Shown: positions 8,301 to 15,798 of the stretch, one piece after another
How the letters are laid out: the number at the start of each line of letters is the position of its first letter
Numbering within the stretch: the stretch's first letter is position 1
Translations under genes and position numbers: made by a program
The notes under the pieces: generated by a model
The model's input: the letters and a program-made list of their open reading frames with translations, nothing else
What the model was told of the DNA's origin: nothing
Database searches by the model: none
From: Flavobacterium hibernum
Lineage (GTDB): Bacteria > Bacteroidota > Bacteroidia > Flavobacteriales > Flavobacteriaceae
Direction of reading: 5' to 3'
Assembly: GCF_000832125.1 (NCBI RefSeq)
Contig: NZ_JPRK01000015.1
Coordinates: 1 to 64,000, forward strand
Length of the DNA: 64,000 nucleotides

Positions 8301-8406
8301 GTCATTTCGAGCAACGAGAAATCACACTATCCCGAAGTCTCGGGACACATGAAAGTCATCGATCTTTGTCGATTCACAAGTGCGATTTCTCGTTGCTCGA
8401 AATGAC
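8301..8406. repeat. GTCATTTCGA inverted-repeat element, copy 1
   Basis: Perfect 23-bp terminal arms (8301-8323 and 8384-8406) enclose 60 bp, including CGATCTTTGTCGA. It is the first of four full copies in the window (also 9931-10034, 14871-14972 and 32200-32303). No coding capacity; MITE/REP-like. It is followed by an AATCTGTGGC unit at 8430-8443. Together these fill the 320-bp gap between the LysR and DUF2130 genes. Confidence 0.75.
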
Positions 8407-8548
8407 ACAAAAGGAGAAAAAATCATTTTAATCCTATAATCTGTGGCAACAAAAAAACGTTACAATTTATCACACCAATAACAATCATAAAAAGATAACT
8501 TTTAAATACCTTAGCAAATTATAATTCTACCTAATAAAATCAATAAAA

Positions 8549-9829
8549 ATGGCTGAGCAGTCTTCAATTCAATGCCCAAATTGCGGAACTAATATCGATG
8601 TAAATGACATATTAAAACATCAATTAGAAGATAGTATTCGTAAAGAATTTCAACAAAAAGCCAACGCTCAAACGAAAGAATTAGAACTTAAAAACGAACA
8701 ATTCGAAAAGGCCAAAACGGAATTTGAAGCTAAAAAGAAACATGAAAACGAACTTTTTGCTGAACGTTTAGAACGTGAAAAAAAGGTAGCCGAAAAAGAA
8801 ATTACCGAGAAATTAAAAACAAAACTCGACGAAGAAAATAAAGACCGTTTGCTTTTGATGGAAAAAGAGCTTTCGGAGAAATCAGAAAAACTTCGGGAAT
8901 TGAATAAAATGGAAGGTGAAATTGCCAAACTTCAACGTGAAAAACTGGAGATGAAAGACGCCATTCAGGCTGAAGCCGAAAAACAACTCAATGCAACCTT
9001 GGTTCTTGAACGTGATAAAATTCGCAAACAAGAAGAAGAAAAAAACGAGTTAAAAATCAAAGAATACCAAAAACAATCAGACGATCAAAAGAAATTGATT
9101 GAAGAAATGAAACGCAAGCAAGAACAAGGTTCTATGCAATTGCAAGGTGAAGTAATGGAGTTAGCGATTGAAGAATGGCTGGCAAATAATTTTCCTCTAG
9201 ACACTATTGACGAAATTAAAAAAGGTGCAAATGGTGCCGATTGTCTTCAGATTGTAAATACTCGCGAATTGCAGAATTGCGGTTCTATTTATTACGAAAG
9301 TAAACGTACCAAAGCTTTTCAGCCAGCTTGGATTGAAAAGTTCAAGAATGATATTAGAACTAAAAGAGCTAATATTGGAGTTTTAGTAACCGAAGTTATG
9401 CCGGCGGGAATGGACCGAATGGGAATGCGAGACGGAATATGGATTTGTACTTATGAAGAATTTAAAGGTTTAAGCGCTGTTTTACGTCAATCTTTAATTC
9501 AGGTAAGTCACGCAGTTCAGGCACAGGAAAACAAAGGCGATAAAATGTCGATGCTGTACGATTTTTTAACCAGCAACGAATTCCGTTTACAAATTGAAGG
9601 AATTGTAGAAGGTTTTACCCAAATGCAAGGTGATCTTGATGCCGAAAAAAGAGCAATGCAACGTATTTGGAAACAACGTGAAAAACAGATCGAAAAGGTC
9701 GTTCATAATACTTTAGGAATGTACGGTTCTATTCGTGGTATTGCCGGAAATGCTGTTCAAACCGTTAGAGCTTTAGAACTGGATTTTATAGAAGACGAGC
9801 AAGAGGATCCTAAAGAATTATTGGAATAA
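8549..9829 (+). CDS. DUF2130 coiled-coil protein with N-terminal zinc ribbon
   Basis: The 426-residue protein starts with a half zinc-ribbon (IQCPNCGTNID). About 180 residues of highly charged coiled coil (rich in E, K and Q) follow. The conserved DUF2130 domain spans about residues 190-400, with YESKRTKAFQPAWIEKFK, NIGVLVTEVMPAGMDRMG and DGIWICTYEEF. The pattern ADCLQ...YYESKRTKAF...IGVLVT resembles the core of PD-(D/E)XK-type nucleases, so nuclease activity is possible but unproven. The protein is widespread in Bacteroidota; its role is unknown. It is monocistronic, ending at the terminator at 10044-10074. Confidence 0.85.
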   Translation: MAEQSSIQCPNCGTNIDVNDILKHQLEDSIRKEFQQKANAQTKELELKNEQFEKAKTEFEAKKKHENELFAERLEREKKVAEKEITEKLKTKLDEENKDRLLLMEKELSEKSEKLRELNKMEGEIAKLQREKLEMKDAIQAEAEKQLNATLVLERDKIRKQEEEKNELKIKEYQKQSDDQKKLIEEMKRKQEQGSMQLQGEVMELAIEEWLANNFPLDTIDEIKKGANGADCLQIVNTRELQNCGSIYYESKRTKAFQPAWIEKFKNDIRTKRANIGVLVTEVMPAGMDRMGMRDGIWICTYEEFKGLSAVLRQSLIQVSHAVQAQENKGDKMSMLYDFLTSNEFRLQIEGIVEGFTQMQGDLDAEKRAMQRIWKQREKQIEKVVHNTLGMYGSIRGIAGNAVQTVRALELDFIEDEQEDPKELLE

Positions 9830-9837
9830 TAATGTGG

Positions 9838-9898
9838 AGATGGTACGCGGATTAAACGGATTCGCTAGCGCGAAGACGCGGATGTGCACGGATTTTTT
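9838..9898. repeat. CGCGGATT-type dispersed repeat
   Basis: Alternating units ACGCGGATTAAACGGATT and ACGCGGATGTGCACGGATT form a degenerate repeat related to the AATCTGTGGC/CACGGATT family. It is 3' of the DUF2130 gene. Confidence 0.5.
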
Positions 9899-9930
9899 TT
9901 GTATTTTTTACAATCAAAACAAACGTAATA

Positions 9931-10034
9931 TTTGTCATCCTGACGAAGGAAGGATCACACTCGAAACTCGACAAAGATTGACGAATTTCTTTGCGGAATT
10001 ACTCATGTGATCCTTCCTTCGTCAGGATGACAAA
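9931..10034. repeat. GTCATTTCGA-family element, copy 2
   Basis: Perfect 28-bp arms (9931-9958, 10007-10034) surround a core with the shared CTCGACAAAGATT motif. Its arm reads GTCATCCTGACGAAGGA rather than GTCATTTCGACGAAGGA, so it is a subfamily with compensating changes in both arms. That implies that pairing or palindromy is maintained. Confidence 0.75.
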
Positions 10035-10043
10035 ATTGTACAA

Positions 10044-10074
10044 AAAAAGGCTTCGAAATTAATCGAAGCCTTTT
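10044..10074. terminator. Bidirectional terminator
   Basis: The stem AAAAGGCTTCG/CGAAGCCTTTT with an 8-9 nt loop lies between two convergent genes (DUF2130 on plus, META lipoprotein on minus), with A-tract and T-tract on either side. Confidence 0.8.
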
Positions 10075-10082
10075 ATTTTGAA

Positions 10083-10514
10083 TTAACCCTTTTTAAAGGA
10101 CATTGTTAGTCCAAACTGATTGGTAAGGAATAATTTATTATTCTCAATAGAATAACCCGATGTCGTTCTTAACAACTGCAAAAACTCGGCTTCTTTTTTC
10201 GCATCGCACTTTTTAGTTTCTGACGTGATGTTTAAAAACTGAAGTAGACCTGCATCTTTTGAAAGCAAATTCCCTTTAATAGCATTACATCCTGTAGAAC
10301 CTGAAAATGTCGACGATGCAATTGAAATAGTTGGAAAAGTAGAAAAATCCTTTTGCGTAAGTACCTTTCCGTTTAAATTCTCCAAAATCCAAGTTTGTTG
10401 TAATTTCTTCTCAATTGATTTTTCAACTGTACTATTTCCAGTACTTGTACTTTTCGTAGACTTGCAGCTGTAAGTCAGTGAAACAGCAATAAATAACATT
10501 AAAATCCTTTTCAT
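10083..10514 (-). CDS. META-domain lipoprotein (HslJ-like), short
   Basis: The 143-residue protein has a lipoprotein signal peptide (MKRILMLFIAVSLTYSC, Cys17 as lipid anchor) and one META domain (about 45-140). The domain shows WILENLNGKVL, SSTFSGSTGCNAIKGNLL and the MSFKK end strand. META/HslJ proteins are envelope proteins linked to heat shock and stress in other bacteria; biochemical function is unknown. It is probably a paralogue of the META half of the next gene upstream, from which it is separated by 111 bp. Confidence 0.85.
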   Translation of the reverse strand: MKRILMLFIAVSLTYSCKSTKSTSTGNSTVEKSIEKKLQQTWILENLNGKVLTQKDFSTFPTISIASSTFSGSTGCNAIKGNLLSKDAGLLQFLNITSETKKCDAKKEAEFLQLLRTTSGYSIENNKLFLTNQFGLTMSFKKG

Positions 10515-10625
10515 GTAAAATATACTTTGTAAGTTTTAGCTTGCGAAATTATTTTACTTTTACAACTCAAAAAGGCTCTAAAGGTTATTTTTCAATCAAA
10601 TTAAGACATTTATAAAACTAAATTT

Positions 10626-11390
10626 TTAATCTACTTTCTTAAAAACCAAAAGTTTTCCTGACGGATTGGAAAGTGTTAATCTATTATTACCAACAGTATA
10701 TGTAGTTGTACTTTGAAGCGCTTTTGTAAACTCATCTTCTTTATTACCAGGAGCACAAGCCATAAGCGTTGAAATCATATTCGAGAATCTCAATAAATCT
10801 TTTTCATAAAAGATACTTCCGCTAATAGAATTACATCCTCCAAAACCCATAAATCTATTTTCTGCTGCATGAATTTCAATTCTTGGTAATTCTCTTTGAA
10901 AATCAGTAAGAGAAACTTTTTTTCCATTTAATTCTTCCAAAACCCAAATATCATGCAAACGGTAATCTGTAATATATTTTCCGCAACCGTTTAAAATTTT
11001 ACCATTAATTTCGACTTTAACAGTATAAGGTGATTTTTCGCCTGACATAGAATCCTGACAGTCGAATTGTTGAATGGTAACTGTGGCAGACGTTTTCCCG
11101 TTGTTAAGTTTATACATCTTCACATTGGCATCCATAGCTCTAATAGGCTCTACAGATTTAAAACTAATTGATTCCATTCCTTCAATCAATGATGTAAAAA
11201 CAGTTTTGTCCTTCCCTATTTTCAATCCCCAAAATGGTTCATTTCCAGTAGCTTTAAAATAAACTGTTAGATCTTCTTCATCTGAAGTTGTTTTAGAAGT
11301 TGTTTCTTCCATGTTCGAATTTTTAACTGCGACCGACTTGCAGCTTAACGTCACAGCCGCTAAGACACATAGTAAAAGTACTTTTTTCAT
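10626..11390 (-). CDS. Lipoprotein with COG3650-like and META domains
   Basis: This 254-residue lipoprotein starts MKKVLLLCVLAAVTLSC. The first half (about 40-140) carries FKATGNEPFWGLKIGKD and a lone cysteine pair (QFDCQDSMSG...LNGCGKYI) as in the COG3650/YbaY-like domain. The second half (about 145-254) is a META domain with WVLEELNGKKVSL and RFMGFGGCNSISGSI. This two-domain order is common in Bacteroidota. It likely sits in the outer or inner membrane facing the periplasm. Function unknown. Confidence 0.85.
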   Translation of the reverse strand: MKKVLLLCVLAAVTLSCKSVAVKNSNMEETTSKTTSDEEDLTVYFKATGNEPFWGLKIGKDKTVFTSLIEGMESISFKSVEPIRAMDANVKMYKLNNGKTSATVTIQQFDCQDSMSGEKSPYTVKVEINGKILNGCGKYITDYRLHDIWVLEELNGKKVSLTDFQRELPRIEIHAAENRFMGFGGCNSISGSIFYEKDLLRFSNMISTLMACAPGNKEDEFTKALQSTTTYTVGNNRLTLSNPSGKLLVFKKVD

Positions 11391-11629
11391 ATTGTATATT
11401 TTTTATTATGCTTTCCCTCTAGAAAAAACTGAGCCAAAAATTACGAAGCCTTATTTTTTATGATTTTTTTAGGTGGAATTTCTTATAAAATTAAGAAAAA
11501 TAACACATTTACAAAAAAAATCTAAAATTAAAAAACACTTCGAACCCGCGCTACTTAAAAGATCAAGATAAAATACGTAGAAAAAAGCAAATCACTACTT
11601 AAAAAAATCACACCAATACGTATTTTAAT

Positions 11630-11650
11630 AAGTACAAATACTTATATTTG
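11630..11650 (+). promoter_or_regulatory. FNR-like palindrome fused to -7 box, nirB promoter
   Basis: AAGTA-CAAA-TACTT (11630-11643) is a perfect 5-bp palindrome with an FNR-type N4 gap. Its last T is the first base of TATATTTG (11643-11650), which fits TAnnTTTG. The nirB start codon is at 11677. The same layout occurs upstream of the fused nitrate reductase (25924-25944) and narK (18710-18731). Candidate binding site for the FNR-like protein encoded at 25126-25830 (inference). Confidence 0.6.
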
Positions 11651-11676
11651 CGTAATAATACTTAATTAAAGAAATC

Positions 11677-14190
11677 ATGATTAGAGTAATAGTAGTTGGA
11701 AACGGCATGGTTGGTTATAAATTTTGCGAAAAATTCATTGTAAAATCAGGACAAGAAAAGTATCAGATTACAGTATTTGGCGAAGAGCCAAGGCGCGCTT
11801 ACGACAGAGTTCACTTAAGTGAATACTTTGGAGGTAAAACCGCTGATGATTTATCATTATCAACTAGCGAATGGTACTTAGAAAACAATATTACTCTAAA
11901 TACTTCTGAATTAATTACAGATATTAATCGGGAAGAAAAAACGATACATACGCACTTAGAACAAACTCATAAGTACGACTACTTAGTTCTTGCAACAGGC
12001 TCATCTGCATTTGTTCCTCCTATTGATGGAGTCGAAAAAGAAGGTGTCTTTGTTTACAGAACCATCGAAGACTTAGACGCCATAATGGCTTATGCCAAAA
12101 AAATAAAGCAAAAAGGCGCGACCGAAGCTGCTGTTTTAGGCGGAGGATTATTAGGTCTTGAAGCTGCAAAAGCAGTACGTGATTTAGGATTAAACCCTCA
12201 TATTGTAGAATTTGCGCCACGCTTGATGCCGAGACAATTGGACAAAGGCGGAAGTGATATGCTACAATCTAAAATTGAGGAATTAAATATCGGAATTCAT
12301 CTTAACAAAACCACTCAATATATTGATGGAAAAGATAGCATAATGGGAATGATGTTTGCCAATGAAGAATTGTTAAAAGTTGACATGTTGGTTATATCTG
12401 CCGGAATTAAACCACGCGACGAACTGGCTCGGGTTTCAGGACTAGAAGTTGGTGTTCGAGGTGGCGTTGTGGTAAACAATCAGATGCAAACATCAGATCC
12501 TTCTATTTTTGCGATTGGCGAAGTGGCACTTTATAACCAAAATATTTATGGTCTTGTTGCTCCCGGTTACGAAATGGCCGATGTTGCAGCTGAGCAAATC
12601 TTAAATGGAACTAAAACCATGAGAGAATCCATCGATATGTCGACACAATTAAAATTAATTGGTGTTGAAGTTGCGAGTTTTGGTGATCCTTTTATCGAAA
12701 ACAATGATGTAACCGCCATTATTTACGAAAATAAATTAACAGGTATTTACAAAAGAATTAATGTTACCAAAGACTCTAAAACTTTGTTGGGGGGAATTTT
12801 GGTTGGAGATTCCAGCGATTACAATTCGCTTTTTCAGATTTACAGTAATGCAATGGCTTTACCTAAAAATCCTGAAGATCTTATTTTAGGTTCGAGAGAT
12901 GGCTCTGAAGGCTCTAGTTTAGGAAGCGTTTTAGACTTACCAGATACTGCCATAATTTGTTCTTGCGAAAACGTAACTAAGGGCTCTATTTGTTGCTCAC
13001 TTCTGGACGAAACTTGTTCAAACTTCTCTGATGTTGTAAAACATACCAAAGCTACTTCTGGTTGCGGAGGTTGTAAACCAATGGTTGCAGATTTGGTAAA
13101 AGCTACTCAAAAATCACTAGGAAAAGAAGTTAAAGATGTTATATGCGAGCATTTTCAATATACCAGACAAGAGTTATACGATTTAGTAAAAATCAATAAA
13201 TACGAGAATTTCTATGAAGTTGTCGATCATCACGGAAAAGGAGATGGTTGCGAAGTTTGCAAACCAGTTGTCGCTTCTATTTTCTCTAGTATCTACAATG
13301 ACACTGCAAATAAACACGTTACTACACAAGATACAAACGACAGATTTTTAGCCAATATTCAGCGCAACGGAACTTATTCTGTAGTTCCAAGAGTTGCCGG
13401 AGGCGAAATTACTGCCGAGAAACTTATCGTAATTGGTGAAGTTGCCAAACAATTCGATTTATATACCAAAATTACGGGTGCACAACGCGTCGATTTATTT
13501 GGAGCACACTTAAGTGATTTACCAAAAATCTGGAAAATACTAATCGATAATGGTTTTGAAAGTGGTCACGCTTACGGAAAATCGCTTCGTGCTGTAAAAA
13601 GCTGTGTTGGAAATGCATGGTGCCGTTACGGAATGGATGATAGCGCGGGATTTGCAATCGAATTGGAAAACAGATACAAAGGAATTCGTTCTCCACATAA
13701 ACTAAAAGGCGGTGTTTCGGCCTGTATTCGTGAATGCGCGGAAGCTCGCGGAAAAGATTTTGGATTAATTGCTGTCGAAGGCGGTTGGAATTTATACATA
13801 GCAGGAAATGGGGGCGCAAACCCAAAACACGCCGTTTTATTAGCTGAAAAAATTGATAAAGAAACCGTCATTAAATACCTAGATCGCTTTTTAATGTATT
13901 ACATCCGTACAGCAGGTCCGCTAATTAGAACAGCTACTTGGTTAGATAAACTAGATGGAGGTTTAGAGTATCTAAAAGAAGTAATTATCGAAGACAGTTT
14001 AGGAATCTGCGAAACATTAGAAGTTGAAATGCAAGGCCTAGTTAACACTTTTGAATGTGAATGGAAACAAGTATTAGAAAAACCAAGATTATTAAAACGT
14101 TTCAACCATTTTGTAAACTCTGAAGACAAAGACGACAATGTTGTTTTTGTTCCGTTAAGAGATCAAAAAATGCCAAAAGCCTGGACTTAA
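11677..14190 (+). CDS. nirB: NAD(P)H nitrite reductase, large subunit NirB
   Basis: The 837-residue length is typical for NirB. In order it carries an FAD/NAD(P)H oxidoreductase module (about 1-400; VVGNGMVGYKF and AVLGGGLLGLEAA loops), two BFD-like [2Fe-2S] modules (CSC at 428-430 to CGGC; then one ending CEVCKP near 525), and a siroheme/[4Fe-4S] reductase module. Cluster cysteines are C643, C649, C683 and C687 (SCVGNAWC...ACIREC). It reduces nitrite to ammonium with six electrons in the cytoplasm, together with NirD encoded 290 bp downstream. The promoter carries a candidate FNR-like site. All cofactor ligands look intact. Confidence 0.95.
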   Translation: MIRVIVVGNGMVGYKFCEKFIVKSGQEKYQITVFGEEPRRAYDRVHLSEYFGGKTADDLSLSTSEWYLENNITLNTSELITDINREEKTIHTHLEQTHKYDYLVLATGSSAFVPPIDGVEKEGVFVYRTIEDLDAIMAYAKKIKQKGATEAAVLGGGLLGLEAAKAVRDLGLNPHIVEFAPRLMPRQLDKGGSDMLQSKIEELNIGIHLNKTTQYIDGKDSIMGMMFANEELLKVDMLVISAGIKPRDELARVSGLEVGVRGGVVVNNQMQTSDPSIFAIGEVALYNQNIYGLVAPGYEMADVAAEQILNGTKTMRESIDMSTQLKLIGVEVASFGDPFIENNDVTAIIYENKLTGIYKRINVTKDSKTLLGGILVGDSSDYNSLFQIYSNAMALPKNPEDLILGSRDGSEGSSLGSVLDLPDTAIICSCENVTKGSICCSLLDETCSNFSDVVKHTKATSGCGGCKPMVADLVKATQKSLGKEVKDVICEHFQYTRQELYDLVKINKYENFYEVVDHHGKGDGCEVCKPVVASIFSSIYNDTANKHVTTQDTNDRFLANIQRNGTYSVVPRVAGGEITAEKLIVIGEVAKQFDLYTKITGAQRVDLFGAHLSDLPKIWKILIDNGFESGHAYGKSLRAVKSCVGNAWCRYGMDDSAGFAIELENRYKGIRSPHKLKGGVSACIRECAEARGKDFGLIAVEGGWNLYIAGNGGANPKHAVLLAEKIDKETVIKYLDRFLMYYIRTAGPLIRTATWLDKLDGGLEYLKEVIIEDSLGICETLEVEMQGLVNTFECEWKQVLEKPRLLKRFNHFVNSEDKDDNVVFVPLRDQKMPKAWT

Positions 14191-14480
14191 AATATTTTTT
14201 TTTAAACACATAGAATCATAGATTTTGAAAAATCAAAAGGGCATTTCACTTGTATTAACAAACATAGATAGCTGTGTACTAGAAACGAGTTTCTTTTATT
14301 AATCTTTTTGTACAGAATAAAAACCTATATCTCTATGCGTTTAAATCAATGAGTTCCAAAAAAAGAAAAAGAAAATATCACAAAAACGTTTGCTGTCCTC
14401 TTACCCTCTTTTTTACTGCGCCGTCAAGTCTATTGATTGTAAAAAGAGGGATAAGAAACAGGAATTAAAATAAAATCAAA
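14191..14480. other. nirB-nirD spacer with dispersed-repeat sequence
   Basis: This 290-bp gap holds no ORF. It contains AACACATAGAATCATAG and later ACATAGATAGCTGTGT, a degenerate short palindromic repeat. It separates nirB from nirD, which are adjacent in most genomes, so the spacer looks like a later insertion of repeat DNA. Confidence 0.45.
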
Positions 14481-14858
14481 ATGGAAGAAATTTTAAATCA
14501 ATACAAAACCGTACATCCAAACGATGCTACAATTTGGTTCAAAGCTGGTCAAGTAACAGATTTTCCAACAAACCGCGGCGGATGCATCAAATACAAAAAC
14601 AAACAAATAGCCATTTTTAATTTTGCACGTCGAAACGAATGGTACGCGTGTCAAAATGCATGTCCACATAAAATGGAAATGGTATTAGCAAGAGGAATGA
14701 CAGGATCTACAGATGATATTCCGAAAATTGCGTGTCCAATGCACAAAAAAACATTCTCATTAGTTGATGGTTCAAATCTAAACGGAGAAGAATACAAAAT
14801 TGCAACCTACCCCATTAAAGTCATTGAAAATGAGGTTTTTGTTGGTTTTTTAGAATAA
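14481..14858 (+). CDS. nirD: Nitrite reductase small subunit NirD (Rieske-type)
   Basis: The 125-residue Rieske-fold protein keeps all four [2Fe-2S] ligands: C61-x-H63 in ACPHKMEM and C85-x2-H88 in CPMHKK. Many enterobacterial NirD proteins have lost these residues, so this one may carry a real cluster. It pairs with NirB in NADH-dependent nitrite reduction. It begins well downstream of nirB; no TAnnTTTG is obvious just before it, so it may depend on nirB read-through. Confidence 0.92.
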   Translation: MEEILNQYKTVHPNDATIWFKAGQVTDFPTNRGGCIKYKNKQIAIFNFARRNEWYACQNACPHKMEMVLARGMTGSTDDIPKIACPMHKKTFSLVDGSNLNGEEYKIATYPIKVIENEVFVGFLE

Positions 14859-14870
14859 TCTGACATAATC

Positions 14871-14972
14871 TTGTCATTTCGACGGAGGAGAAATCACACA
14901 AGAAACTCCTCTCAGTTAGACGCCAATCTTTGTCGACTTACGAGTGTGATTTCTCGTTCCTCGAAATGACAA
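14871..14972. repeat. GTCATTTCGA-family element, copy 3
   Basis: Imperfect 29-bp arms (14871-14899, 14944-14972) differ at a few central positions, around a core with CCAATCTTTGTCGACTTA. It is located directly 3' of nirD. A CGAATTTCGCAAATT/AATTCGTGAAATT repeat follows at 15036-15102. Confidence 0.7.
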
Positions 14973-15035
14973 AAATAGCGTAATAGTGATTTGACTTCCG
15001 AAAAAAAGCTTAATACAAAATAAAAAGTAATTGTT

Positions 15036-15102
15036 CATCGCCACGAATTTCGCAAATTACACTAATTTAATTCGCGCAAATTCGTGAAATTAGCGGCGAA
15101 AA
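15036..15102. repeat. AATTCGTG-type palindromic repeat
   Basis: CGCCACGAATTTCGC and GCGCAAATTCGTGAAATTAG form a degenerate inverted repeat ending GCGGCG. It belongs to the dispersed CACGAATT/AATCTGTG family and lies just upstream of the DUF4202 promoter (TATATTTG at 15116-15123). Confidence 0.5.
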
Positions 15103-15147
15103 AAACTTAATTCCGTATATTTGAATTCTATTATTTGACTACACAAA

Positions 15148-15732
15148 ATGACTACACCTTTTCAAAAAGCCAGTGAATGGATTGATGCCGAAAATGCTCA
15201 GGATCCAAATATCGAAATCGACCAAAACGTAGAATATCCTAAAGAATTATTATATTCAAACAGGATGTATAAAAAACTGATGCAATTTCAACCAGATGCT
15301 TCAGAAGAAGTTCAAATTGCCTCAAAAGCACAGCATATTTGTCGATGGAAAGTCGCTCGCGAATCTTACCCAATGGATCGTGTTGGTTATTTAAAATGGA
15401 GAGAAGATCTTAAAAAATTTCACGCCAAAACTGCTGCCGAAATTTTAGAAAAAGCAGGTTATAACCAGGAATTTATTACGAGAGTTTCTTTTTTAATCGA
15501 AAAGAAATTACTTAAAAAAGATGCCGAAACGCAATTACTTGAAGATGTAATTTGTCTTGTATTTCTAGAATATTATCTAGATCCATTCGTACACAAACAC
15601 GATGAAGAAAAACTTAAAAACATCATCAAAAAAACCTGGGACAAAATGTCTGAAAAAGGACATCAGGAAGCTTTAAAAATTAATTACTCTGAAGAAAACT
15701 TAAATTTGATAAAAGCTTCTTTGGGGTTATAA
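15148..15732 (+). CDS. DUF4202 family protein
   Basis: The 194-residue alpha-helical protein matches the DUF4202 pattern. It has PFQKASEWIDAENAQDPN at the start, the conserved QHICRWKVARESYPMDR block and KKFHAKTAAEIL. Later YYLDPFVHKHDEEKL carries His and Asp residues like those of HD-type metal sites. The biochemical role is unknown. In Bacteroidota and Proteobacteria it is often near nitrate or nitrite reductase genes, as here, so a link to nitrogen oxide metabolism is plausible (inference). It has its own -7 box at 15116-15123. Confidence 0.85.
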   Translation: MTTPFQKASEWIDAENAQDPNIEIDQNVEYPKELLYSNRMYKKLMQFQPDASEEVQIASKAQHICRWKVARESYPMDRVGYLKWREDLKKFHAKTAAEILEKAGYNQEFITRVSFLIEKKLLKKDAETQLLEDVICLVFLEYYLDPFVHKHDEEKLKNIIKKTWDKMSEKGHQEALKINYSEENLNLIKASLGL

Positions 15733-15798
15733 TCAGATCATCTGAAATGAGCTGAAAAAAGTTCAATTTCCCCATATAAAGACAAAAAGTATCTTCGA

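Noticed and set aside
8301..8406. GTCATTTCGA element as an intrinsic terminator
   Set aside because: There is no T-tract, arms are far apart, and copies occur with separate true terminators next to them (for example 10044-10074 and 32144-32178).
13472..13825. Minus-strand ORFs inside nirB
   Set aside because: They are shadows of the strongly conserved siroheme region on the plus strand.
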